A stretch of DNA of 10,755 bases from Brevundimonas vancanneytii (GTDB lineage: Bacteria; Pseudomonadota; Alphaproteobacteria; Caulobacterales; Caulobacteraceae), in NCBI GenBank assembly GCA_945874855.1, contig CAMCIP010000066.1:1-10755 (forward strand), given 5' to 3'. The notes beneath the pieces were generated by a model, which did no database searches, was not told the origin of the DNA, and saw only the letters and a list, made by a program, of their open reading frames with translations. A program made the translations under genes and the position numbers. Positions 1-6,268 of the stretch are shown piece after piece (the first letter of the stretch is position 1; each line of letters begins with the position of its first letter).

Positions 1-21
1 TTTTTTTGGTCGGCGAGAGAG

Positions 22-96
22 TGGCTCCGCGGGTAGGATTCGAACCTACGACCAGCCGATTAACAGTCGGCTGCTCTACCACTGAGCTACCGCGGA
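22..96 (-). tRNA. tRNA-Asn (anticodon GUU)
   Basis: On the minus strand this folds as a complete cloverleaf of 75 nt with an encoded CCA. The acceptor stem is TCCGCGG/CCGCGGA, followed by discriminator G and CCA at 24-22. The D-arm is GCTC/GAGC, the anticodon stem is GCCGA/TCGGC with loop CTGTTAA, and the T-arm is GTAGG/CCTAC with loop TTCGAAT. Anticodon GTT reads AAC and AAU, so the tRNA delivers asparagine. It is transcribed away from the SpoU methylase gene, and a plausible promoter lies just upstream (120-149). No T-run follows its 3' end inside the window. Confidence 0.97.
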
Positions 97-119
97 ATGG
101 GCCGCCTCAGGAGGCGGGC

Positions 120-149
120 GCTATAGCAGTGGCCGCGCGGCCCGCGCAA
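120..149 (-). promoter_or_regulatory. Probable promoter of tRNA-Asn
   Basis: Read on the minus strand, TTGCGC (149-144) is followed after about 16-18 bases by GCTATAGC (127-120). This resembles the Caulobacter housekeeping sigma consensus (TTGAC-like -35, GCTANAWC-like -10). Transcription would begin around 113, leaving a short leader of about 16 nt before the tRNA. A perfect 12-bp palindrome (131-142) fills the spacer. A 7-bp inverted repeat (102-108 with 111-117) straddles the predicted start. Confidence 0.5.
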
Positions 150-164
150 CGATAAATCGCCGCC

Positions 165-965
165 ATGGCTCCCATCCGCATCGACCGCGCCGACGATTCC
201 CGCATCGCCGCCTTCCGCGACGTGCGTGAGCGCGACCTGGTGGGGCGTCTCGGCCTTTTCGTGGCCGAGGGCGCCGTGGTGCTGCGCAGCCTGGTCGCCC
301 CATCCTCGCTCTGCGACATCGAGGCCGTTCTGATCGACGAGCGCCGGCAGGCGGCGCTGGCGGACGTGGAGACCGTTCTGGCCGGGCGGGCGCCCGTCTA
401 TTCGGCCTCGCAGGGCCTGCTGGACGAAATTGCGGGATTCCCCCTGCACCGCGGCATTCTGGCCATGGGGCGCGTGCCGCCGTCGGTCAGGCTGGACGCC
501 GCTGTCGGGCGCGGTCCGACGACGGTGCTGGTGATCTCCGGCGTGGGCAATCACGACAATATGGGCGCGCTGATGCGCAATGCGGCGGCCTTTGGCGTCG
601 ATGCGGTCGTCCTCGACGACGGCTGCTGCGACCCCTTCTACCGCAAGGCGCTGCGGGTGGCTGTGGGGGCCACCTTCGCCCTGCCGATCGTGCGCGGCGG
701 TCCGATCCGGGATCTGCTGGGCGATCTGCAGGCCCGGGCCGTGGAAACGCTCGCCCTCAGTCCGTCCGGACGGGAATCCCTGAAGACCCTGAAGGTTTCA
801 GCACGACGGGCCCTGGTCGTGGGCGCCGAGGGGCCCGGCCTGCCGGCCGACGTCCTGGCCGGGATTCGCAGCGTCCGGATCGACATGAGGGCGGGGTTCG
901 ATTCGCTGAACGTGGCGACATCGGCCGCCATCGCCCTCCACGGGCTGACCCTGACTAAATCGTGA
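165..965 (+). CDS. SpoU/TrmH-family RNA 2'-O-methyltransferase
   Basis: This is a 266-residue SPOUT-class enzyme predicted to transfer a methyl group from S-adenosylmethionine to a ribose 2'-OH in rRNA or tRNA. Residues 1-110 form an N-terminal substrate-binding region, recognisable by FVAEGAVVLRSLV at 32-44. The C-terminal SPOUT domain shows all three family motifs. Motif 1 is GVGNHDNMGALMRNAAAFG (126-144), with the expected Arg at 138. Motif 2 is VVGAEGPGL (218-226). Motif 3 is around 238-257, with SLNV at 248-250 onward. Length is normal for the family. The ATG at 165 is the only sensible start, but I see no Shine-Dalgarno before it. A GATAAA element at 151-156 would place a transcript start almost at the ATG, so leaderless translation is possible. 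The target nucleotide cannot be read from the sequence, so no symbol is given. Confidence 0.93.
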   Translation: MAPIRIDRADDSRIAAFRDVRERDLVGRLGLFVAEGAVVLRSLVAPSSLCDIEAVLIDERRQAALADVETVLAGRAPVYSASQGLLDEIAGFPLHRGILAMGRVPPSVRLDAAVGRGPTTVLVISGVGNHDNMGALMRNAAAFGVDAVVLDDGCCDPFYRKALRVAVGATFALPIVRGGPIRDLLGDLQARAVETLALSPSGRESLKTLKVSARRALVVGAEGPGLPADVLAGIRSVRIDMRAGFDSLNVATSAAIALHGLTLTKS

Positions 966-1056
966 TCACACAGGCGTGAACCGTCTTAACCCTTTGTACA
1001 CCTTGATGGCCGGCCCGGAATGTGGCGGAGATGCGGCCGTCCGGGGAGTACAGTTC

Positions 1057-1179
1057 ATGTTTGGTGGCTTGGTCGGTGCATTGGGGCGTCACGCGAGACT
1101 GATTCTGGCTGTGGCGGTGGTCGTTGGCGCCGTCGGCGCAGCGGGTGCCGTCGGCTGGATCACGGCGCCCATCACCTGA
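1057..1179 (+). CDS. Small putative single-pass membrane protein
   Basis: This short frame encodes 40 residues and I do not recognise a family. A short amphipathic start (MFGGLVGALGRHAR) precedes one hydrophobic stretch of about 20 residues rich in Val, Ala and Gly (about 17-36), as expected for a single membrane span. The start is chosen because GGGGAG (1043-1048) lies 8 bases upstream of ATG 1057. An upstream GTG at 976 would add 27 residues of ordinary-looking sequence and has no ribosome-binding site. The gene lies alone between the SpoU methylase (91 bases upstream) and pgm (103 bases downstream), all on the same strand. It could be a chance frame; the ribosome-binding site plus hydrophobic profile are the only support. 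Confidence 0.45.
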   Translation: MFGGLVGALGRHARLILAVAVVVGAVGAAGAVGWITAPIT

Positions 1180-1270
1180 AACACGCCGCTTCGCTTGTCG
1201 CGGAGCCGGCCCTCTGCGATGCCTCGGCTGAGCCGGGCACGCCGTTTCCCTTCGCGCGCCCGTCCTCGAG

Positions 1271-1276
1271 AAGGAG
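1271..1276 (+). promoter_or_regulatory. Strong ribosome-binding site for pgm
   Basis: AAGGAG is a full match to the anti-Shine-Dalgarno core. It sits 6 bases before the TTG at 1283, which makes TTG the start codon of pgm even though it is a rare initiator. Confidence 0.75.
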
Positions 1277-1282
1277 CCGCGC

Positions 1283-2917
1283 TTGGCCGTCATCGTCAAC
1301 TCCGTGCAGCCGTTCGACGATCAGCGGCCGGGAACCTCCGGACTGCGCAAGTCCACGCGCCGGTTCATGGAGCCGGGATATCTCGAAGCCTTTCTTCAGG
1401 CGATCCTCGAGGCTGACCCGCCGGGCGACGACGCCAGCCTGATCGTCGGTGGCGATGGACGCTTTTTCGGGCGCGAGGCGGCCGAAACCGTGATCCGCAT
1501 GGCCGCGGCCGCGGGCTATGGCCGGGTGCGCGTCGGACGCGGGGCCCTGTTGTCCACCCCGGCCGCGTCGCATCTGGTGCGGACCACGGGGGCGCAGGGG
1601 GCGATCATCCTGTCCGCCAGCCACAATCCGGGCGGCCCCGACGGCGACTTCGGCGTGAAATACAACACCCGCAGCGGCGGCCCCGCGCCGGAATCCCTCA
1701 CCGAGGAGATCTTCGCCCGCAGTCGCGGCATCAGCGCCTGGCGGATCGAGACCCAGGGCACGCTGGATCTGGATCGCCCGGGTGAGACGCGGATCGGCCA
1801 GACGGTCGTCGAGGTGATCGATCCCGTCGTCGCGCACGCCGACCTGCTGGAGAGCCTGTTCGACTTCGACGCCATCCGGGCCCTGCTGGCCGGAGGGTTC
1901 CGCATGAGGTTCGATGCCATGCATGCGGTGACGGGTCCGTATGCGGTCGACCTGTTCGAGCGTCGGCTGTGCGCGCCGCCGGGAACGGTCATCAATGCCG
2001 TACCCCGTCCGGACTTTGGCGGCGGCCACCCGGACCCGCATCCGGACCATGCGCCCGAGCTGATGGCCGCCCTGTCCGGGCCGGACAGCTGCGACTTCGG
2101 CGCGGCCTCGGACGGAGACGGCGACCGCAACATGATCGTGGGGCCGGACGGCTTCGTCGTCTCGCCGGGCGACAGCCTGGCCATACTGACGGCCCTGGCC
2201 GACCGTGTGCCGGGCTATGCGACCGGCGTGCGCGGCGTGGCCCGCTCCCTGCCCACCAGCCGCGCCGCGGACCGCGTGGCGGCGGCGCTTGGCGTGCCCT
2301 GCCATGTCACGCCGACGGGATGGAAGTGGTTCACCAGCCTGATGGACGACGGACGCATCACCCTGTGCGGCGAAGAGAGTTTCGGCACCGGATCGGACCA
2401 TGTGCGGGAAAAGGACGGTCTGTGGGCTGTGCTGTTCTGGCTGAACCTGCTGGCCGTCGAGGGCGTGGGGGTGCGGGAGCTCGTGACGCGGCACTGGCGT
2501 CAGTATGGCCGCGACGCCTTCCGGCGCGAGGACTATGAGGCTCTGGATTCGGCTGTCGCCGCGACCTTCATGGCCGAGCTGCAGGCCCGCGTCGCGTCCG
2601 CTGTCGGCACCGATCTCGGCGGGTTCCAGGTCAAGGCTGCCCGCGACTTCGCCTATGTGGACCCTGTCGACGGGGCCCGGGCACAGGGGCAGGGGATCGA
2701 GCTCACGCTCAGCCCTGACGCCCGCATTACGTACCGCCTGTCCGGCACCGGATCGTCAGGCGCGACCTTGCGGGTCTATCTGGAGCGGTTCATCGCGCCC
2801 GACGGTGAGGTCGAGGGGGCCCTCATGCCCCTGCTGGAACCGCTGTCGGCGGCGTCCCGGACCTTCGCCGAGGTCGAGGCGCGGCTGGGGCGGACGGCCC
2901 CGTCGGTCGTCACCTGA
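1283..2917 (+). CDS. pgm: Alpha-D-phosphoglucomutase
   Basis: The enzyme interconverts glucose-1-phosphate and glucose-6-phosphate (EC 5.4.2.2) in the cytoplasm, linking central carbon metabolism to sugar-nucleotide and glycan synthesis. The 544 residues match the length of the alphaproteobacterial/eukaryotic-type enzyme. All active-site signatures of the alpha-D-phosphohexomutase superfamily are present. They are PGTSGLRK (16-23), the phosphoserine loop SASHNPGG (111-118, phosphoserine at S113), the Mg-binding loop DGDGD (277-281), the sugar-binding GEESFG (363-368) and the phosphate-binding RLSGTGS (485-491). GEESFG favours glucose over mannose substrates. Initiation is at TTG 1283; the next residues (AVIVNSVQPFDDQRPGTSG) align with the usual N-terminus of the family. 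The gene ends 16 bases from the 3' end of a convergent tRNA-Cys, with no terminator between them. No convincing promoter is visible in the 103-base gap upstream. Confidence 0.97.
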   Translation: MAVIVNSVQPFDDQRPGTSGLRKSTRRFMEPGYLEAFLQAILEADPPGDDASLIVGGDGRFFGREAAETVIRMAAAAGYGRVRVGRGALLSTPAASHLVRTTGAQGAIILSASHNPGGPDGDFGVKYNTRSGGPAPESLTEEIFARSRGISAWRIETQGTLDLDRPGETRIGQTVVEVIDPVVAHADLLESLFDFDAIRALLAGGFRMRFDAMHAVTGPYAVDLFERRLCAPPGTVINAVPRPDFGGGHPDPHPDHAPELMAALSGPDSCDFGAASDGDGDRNMIVGPDGFVVSPGDSLAILTALADRVPGYATGVRGVARSLPTSRAADRVAAALGVPCHVTPTGWKWFTSLMDDGRITLCGEESFGTGSDHVREKDGLWAVLFWLNLLAVEGVGVRELVTRHWRQYGRDAFRREDYEALDSAVAATFMAELQARVASAVGTDLGGFQVKAARDFAYVDPVDGARAQGQGIELTLSPDARITYRLSGTGSSGATLRVYLERFIAPDGEVEGALMPLLEPLSAASRTFAEVEARLGRTAPSVVT

Positions 2918-2933
2918 TTTTCGGGGGTCGCGA

Positions 2934-3007
2934 TGGAGGCCTGACCGAGAATCGAACTCGGGTGCACGGATTTGCAGTCCGCTGCGTAACCACTCCGCCA
3001 TCAGGCC
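2934..3007 (-). tRNA. tRNA-Cys (anticodon GCA)
   Basis: The minus strand folds into a 74-nt cloverleaf with encoded CCA. The acceptor stem is GGCCTGA/TCAGGCC, with discriminator T and CCA at 2936-2934. The anticodon stem is GCGGA/TCCGT with loop CTGCAAA, and the T-arm is CCGAG/CTCGG with loop TTCGATT. Anticodon GCA reads UGC and UGU, so this is the cysteine tRNA; U at the discriminator position is the known cysteine identity element. It is convergent with pgm and divergent from the PCMT-like gene. Confidence 0.97.
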
Positions 3008-3050
3008 GCTGGGCCCATATTCGGGGACCGCGTCTTCGCGAGCCGCGTCA

Positions 3051-3077
3051 GCTATCAGATCGGATCGGGGGCCGCAA
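3051..3077 (-). promoter_or_regulatory. Candidate promoter of tRNA-Cys
   Basis: On the minus strand TTGCGG (3077-3072) and GATAGC (3056-3051) are separated by 15 bases, resembling the spaced -35/-10 arrangement of Caulobacter housekeeping promoters. The -10 lies about 44 bases before the tRNA, giving a leader of about 35 nt. The match is moderate. Confidence 0.35.
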
Positions 3078-3140
3078 CGCGATCGGTGAAGAAGCGCGCG
3101 TCGTCGCGCTTCCGCGGTTTCCCAATTCGCCGTGAGGGCC

Positions 3141-3146
3141 TATAAG
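3141..3146 (+). promoter_or_regulatory. Candidate -10 element for the PCMT-like/tolC block
   Basis: TATAAG stands out in an otherwise GC-rich divergent intergenic region and lies 31 bases before ATG 3177. The best -35 at 17-bp spacing is TTTCCC (3118-3123), which is poor. An 8-bp perfect hairpin, GAAGCGCG/CGCGCTTC with a 6-nt loop (3091-3112), lies upstream and might be an operator or merely chance. Confidence 0.3.
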
Positions 3147-3176
3147 CGCGCGGCATATCAACGACGGTGGACAACC

Positions 3177-3806
3177 ATGGACATGACGGCCGCACGAAAG
3201 GCGATGGTGGACTCGCAGGTCCGCGTCAACGACGTGACAGACCGGGGTCTTCAGGCCGCGCTGCTCGAGGTGGCGCGCGAGCGGTTCTGCGCACCCGACC
3301 GGGCCTTTTCGGCCTATGCCGAGGTCGACGTGGAGATCACGTCGGGCCGTCGGCTGATGCAGGCGCGCGAAGTGGCCAAGCTTCTGATGGCCGCTGTGCC
3401 GCGACCGGGCGAGACAGCCCTCGCCATTGCCGCCCCCTATGCCGCTGCGGTTCTGTCGCGGATGGGCCTGACGGTGACGGCCCAGGAGGCCGATCCCGCC
3501 GTGTTCGACGTGATCGGTGAGGCCCTGGCGGATCATGAGGTGACCCCGGTGATCGCGCCGCTGGCGCAGCCGCACGGGGGCGACTGGGATCTGATCGTCA
3601 GTGAGGGCGGGCTGCCGGGACGTCCGACGGCCTGGCTGGAGGCCCTGCGGCCGGGTGGCCGTGCCGTCCTGGTGGAGCGCAACGGACAGGTCGGGCGGGC
3701 CGTCCTGTATGTGCGCGGCGAGCAGGGACTGTCGCGCCGCGAGCTGTTCGATGCGTCGCCGGCCGTGCTCGATGACATGCGGCCCGAACCGGCTTTCGCA
3801 TTCTGA
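3177..3806 (+). CDS. Protein-L-isoaspartate O-methyltransferase-like protein, SAM motif degenerate
   Basis: This 209-residue protein belongs to the alphaproteobacterial PCMT-like family usually found next to tolC. The N-terminal MVDSQVRVNDVTD (10-22), the RERFCAP segment (34-40), SGRRLM (56-61), the LRPGGRAVLVE strand (157-167) and the PEPAFAF terminus all fit that family. The SAM-binding motif I is missing. Where relatives have a VLDVGxGTGYSAAVL-type strand and loop, this protein has ALAIAAPYAAAVL (81-93), with no glycine-rich loop. I infer that methyl transfer is lost or strongly altered and that the protein keeps a structural or accessory role. ATG 3177 is chosen over GTG 3132: it starts the conserved region and GGTGG (3166-3170) lies 6 bases upstream. 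The tolC gene follows 134 bases later on the same strand. Confidence 0.82.
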   Translation: MDMTAARKAMVDSQVRVNDVTDRGLQAALLEVARERFCAPDRAFSAYAEVDVEITSGRRLMQAREVAKLLMAAVPRPGETALAIAAPYAAAVLSRMGLTVTAQEADPAVFDVIGEALADHEVTPVIAPLAQPHGGDWDLIVSEGGLPGRPTAWLEALRPGGRAVLVERNGQVGRAVLYVRGEQGLSRRELFDASPAVLDDMRPEPAFAF

Positions 3807-3940
3807 GGCCGCAATCCGACGGATCACCGGCAGGGCCGCGTGAAAAAAACTTAACTGGCGTGCGGTTCAGGGTTTCCGCACTTACCTCGAGCACCAATGG
3901 GCGTCGCTCCCCCTCCGACGACCGACTTCAAGGGCTGAAC
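3807..3940 (+). other. Intergenic region between the PCMT-like gene and tolC
   Basis: This stretch holds a small palindrome, ATCCG-A-CGGAT (just after the PCMT stop), and a seven-base A-tract (3843-3849) followed by TTAAC. I see neither a T-tailed terminator nor a convincing -35/-10 pair. The A-tract could act as an upstream promoter element. AAGGG (3930-3934) is the ribosome-binding site of tolC. Confidence 0.35.
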
Positions 3941-5482
3941 ATGTCGAACCGTACCAGAGCTCTGGTCTCCGCCGCTGTCCTCGTCCTCGCGGCGGGCATG
4001 GGCGCGCCCGCCTGGGCCCAGGACACCCTGCCTGATGCGGTCGGCCTGGCCTACCGGACCAATCCCACCGTGCTGGGACAGCGCGCCAGCCAGCGGGCGC
4101 TGGACGAGTCAGTGCCCCAGGCACGGGCCGGCCTGCGGCCCTCGATCGACCTCTCCGCCAGCGCCAACTACAGCTGGAGCGAGACCCAGGGCGGACCGCA
4201 GCAGGTCGACACCAATGGCGACGGGATTCCCGACGCCACGGTCAATGTCCCCGGCTCGAACAGCGACTCGACCTCCGGCGGCCTGAGCGTTGGTCTTTCC
4301 CAGACCCTGTGGTCCGGGGGGCGGATCGGGCTGGGCATCTCGGTGGCGGAAGCCAATGTGATGGCGGGGCGCGAGAACCTGCGCTCGGTCGAACAGCAGG
4401 TTCTGGCCTCTGTGATCCAGGTCTATGCCGACGTGCTGCGCGACGAGGAGATCCTGCGCATTCGCGAGGCCAATCTCTCGGTTCTCGAGCGCCAGCTGGA
4501 AGAAGCCGCGGCAAGGTTTGAGGTGGGCGAGATCACCCGCACCGACGTCGCCCAGGCCCAGGCGCGTCTCGCGCAGTCCCAGGCCGACCTCGCCAATGCC
4601 CGGGCCCAGCTGGCCGTCAGCCGTGCGGCCTATGCCTCCGTGGTCGGCCAGACGCCCGGCACCCTGTCGGCCCTGCCGCCGCTGGGCGGCCTGCCCGGCG
4701 ACTTCGAGGCCGCTCTCGACGTGGCGCTCGATGAAAATCCCGCCATTCGCTCGGCTGCCTATGCGCTGGCCGCGGCCGAATCGCGGGTGGCGCTGGCGCG
4801 GGCCGAGTATCTGCCTTCGCTTCGCGCCTCGGCCTCCTACGGCGGGTCGAGCAGCGACCTGTCCAACTTCGACCTGGCCGAGCGCACCAGCTTTACGGCC
4901 GGAGCCTCCCTGTCGGTGCCCCTGTTCACGGGCGGTCTGAACGCCTCGCGCGTGACCCAGGCCCTGGAACAGGCCAATGGCGCCCAGATCGCGATCGAGG
5001 GCGAGCGCCGCCAGGTGCTCCAGTCGGTCAGCTCGGCCTATGCCCAGGTCGTCTCGGCCCGCGCCACAGTGGCGGCCGGGGAGGAGGCGGTGCGCGCCGC
5101 CACAGTGGCCGCCGAGGGCGTGCGCCAGGAGGCCCAGGTCGGGCTGCGGACCACGCTGGACGTGCTGAACGGCGAGCTGGAGCTGCGCAATGCGGAGGTC
5201 GCCCTGGCCACCGCACGCCGCAATGAATATGTCGCCCAGGCCAATCTGCTGCTGGCCATGGGGCGGCTGGACGTGGCCCTGCTGGCGCCGGGCGTTGAGG
5301 TCTATGATCCGTCGGACAACTATCAGCGGGTTCGCAACCGCGGGGCCCTGCCGTGGGAGGGGGCCATCGAGGCTCTGGACCGGATTGCCGCCCCGCCGAT
5401 CGTGCCCGCTGACGACGCCGAAGACGCGCCGATCGATGCGCGCCTGAAGGGCGACGTCATCATGACCGCGCCGGGTGGATAA
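3941..5482 (+). CDS. tolC: TolC-family outer-membrane efflux/type I secretion channel
   Basis: This 513-residue outer-membrane channel would complete a tripartite efflux pump or a type I secretion system. A Sec signal peptide is evident (residues 1-26, basic start, hydrophobic core, AWA then QDTL). The two internally repeated OEP halves show the paired signatures FEVGEITRTDVAQAQARL (193-210) and VGLRTTLDVLNGELEL (400-415), flanked by long Ala/Gln-rich helices of the periplasmic barrel. The exposed loop between the first pair of strands carries DTNGDGIPD (90-98), a calcium-loop-like motif. ATG 3941 is preferred to GTG 3860 because AAGGG lies 6 bases before it and the signal peptide begins there. 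The neighbours PCMT-like gene and popZ match the setting I recall for C. crescentus rsaFa, which serves S-layer (RsaA) export. Whether this channel exports an S-layer protein here cannot be told, since no ABC or membrane-fusion gene is in view. Confidence 0.94.
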   Translation: MSNRTRALVSAAVLVLAAGMGAPAWAQDTLPDAVGLAYRTNPTVLGQRASQRALDESVPQARAGLRPSIDLSASANYSWSETQGGPQQVDTNGDGIPDATVNVPGSNSDSTSGGLSVGLSQTLWSGGRIGLGISVAEANVMAGRENLRSVEQQVLASVIQVYADVLRDEEILRIREANLSVLERQLEEAAARFEVGEITRTDVAQAQARLAQSQADLANARAQLAVSRAAYASVVGQTPGTLSALPPLGGLPGDFEAALDVALDENPAIRSAAYALAAAESRVALARAEYLPSLRASASYGGSSSDLSNFDLAERTSFTAGASLSVPLFTGGLNASRVTQALEQANGAQIAIEGERRQVLQSVSSAYAQVVSARATVAAGEEAVRAATVAAEGVRQEAQVGLRTTLDVLNGELELRNAEVALATARRNEYVAQANLLLAMGRLDVALLAPGVEVYDPSDNYQRVRNRGALPWEGAIEALDRIAAPPIVPADDAEDAPIDARLKGDVIMTAPGG

Positions 5483-5488
5483 GCAGAG

Positions 5489-5534
5489 TTAACCAATCAG
5501 GCGAAAATCTTGCGTTGATTCCGAGCGGTTATGG
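5489..5534 (+). promoter_or_regulatory. Candidate popZ promoter with CtrA-like half-site
   Basis: TTAACCAA (5489-5496) matches seven of eight bases of the TTAACCAT half-site associated with CtrA in Caulobacter. The second TTAA half expected after seven bases is absent (GGCG). Downstream, TTGCGT (5510-5515) and GTTATGG (5528-5534) form a weak -35/-10 pair with a spacing usual for Caulobacter promoters but short for classical sigma-70. The rest of the tolC-popZ gap (5483-5601) shows nothing else I can name. No terminator separates tolC from popZ. Confidence 0.28.
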
Positions 5535-5601
5535 TGCGACGAGGGGACATCCCGTGACCGTCGTCGGCCGCGCCCGCGTCGCTTCCGTTCTAGGTTGAGC
5601 C

Positions 5602-6204
5602 ATGACCGATCAGACCGCCCAGGAACCCACGATGGAGGAGATCCTGGCGTCGATCCGCCGGATCATCTCCGAGGACGATGCCCCGGCCGCGACGGCGGCG
5701 GTGCCGTCCGCGCCCGAACCCGCGCCAGAGCCCGCCTTTGCGCCGCCCGTGGTGGAGGCCGCGCCGGCACCGGTCGAGGACGACGTTCTGGAACTGACTG
5801 ACCGCTATGAGGCCCCGGCCGCCGAGACCATCGGCGATCTTGAGGTGTCCGCCTATGTTGAGGTGGAGCCCGAGCCGGCGCCGGAACCCGCGCCCTTCCC
5901 CTCCGCCCCGGTCAGCGCCGCGCCGGTGCTGGACGAGGCCCCCATCGTCAGCGCGGCCACCGCGGCCGGTGCGGCCTCGGCCTTCGCCGGTCTGACCGCC
6001 GCCTTCAGCCGTCCGTCCGCCGAGCCCGAGATCGCTTCGTCAGGCGCCGGAGGCGCGATCGAGGACATGGTCCGCGCCATGATCCGCCCCATGCTGCGCG
6101 ACATGCTGCGGGAGTGGCTGGACGCCAATCTGCAGGGCATCGTCGAGACCGAGGTATCCAAGGAAGTCGAGCGCGTATCGCGCCTGAACGGACTGCCGCG
6201 CTAG
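5602..6204 (+). CDS. popZ: PopZ, polar organizing protein (DUF2497)
   Basis: PopZ is an intrinsically disordered scaffold that self-assembles into a ribosome-excluding condensate at the cell pole, tethers ParB-parS and recruits cell-cycle regulators. All three known parts are visible in 200 residues. An N-terminal binding helix (EPTMEEILASIRRIISEDD, 8-26) is nearly identical to the Caulobacter sequence as I recall it. A Pro/Glu/Ala-rich acidic linker (about 27-117) includes VLELTD (62-67) and the repeats PEPAPEPA near 39 and 89. A C-terminal oligomerization region follows, with an Ala-rich helix (118-136) and the helices from IEDMVRAMIRPML (153-165) through EWLDANLQGIVETEVSKEVERVSR (171-194). 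The stretch RPMLRDML (162-169) appears to be a four-residue tandem duplication compared with the usual single RPxLKEWLD. C. crescentus PopZ is about 177 residues; most of the extra length is in the linker. The ribosome-binding site (AGGTTGAG, 5592-5599) is weak. A strong terminator closes the gene. Confidence 0.96.
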   Translation: MTDQTAQEPTMEEILASIRRIISEDDAPAATAAVPSAPEPAPEPAFAPPVVEAAPAPVEDDVLELTDRYEAPAAETIGDLEVSAYVEVEPEPAPEPAPFPSAPVSAAPVLDEAPIVSAATAAGAASAFAGLTAAFSRPSAEPEIASSGAGGAIEDMVRAMIRPMLRDMLREWLDANLQGIVETEVSKEVERVSRLNGLPR

Positions 6205-6233
6205 CCCCGCCCCCGACCCTCTGCCATTGAACC

Positions 6234-6268
6234 AGGGGCGGCTCCGACGGGGCCGCCCCTTCTTTTTT
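6234..6268 (+). terminator. Rho-independent terminator after popZ
   Basis: A 9-bp GC-rich stem, AGGGGCGGC (6234-6242) with GCCGCCCCT (6252-6260), has a 9-nt loop and is followed directly by TCTTTTTT (6261-6268). It lies 30 bases after the popZ stop, so popZ and valS should be separate transcripts. It also argues against starting valS upstream at 6227. Confidence 0.92.

Noticed and set aside
1..7. A T-run that could be the tail of an intrinsic terminator from a gene left of the window
   Set aside because: The stem, if any, lies outside the window, so it cannot be assessed.
986..1000. A possible full CtrA box (TTAA-N7-TTAA)
   Set aside because: The second half reads TACA, with two mismatches, and nothing else supports regulation there.
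1172..2494. A 440-codon minus-strand frame
   Set aside because: It is antisense to pgm, whose active-site motifs are all intact, and its composition is that of a GC-rich shadow frame.
3860..3940. A GTG start giving the TolC-family protein 27 more residues
   Set aside because: It would bury the signal peptide; ATG 3941 starts the signal peptide and has AAGGG six bases upstream.
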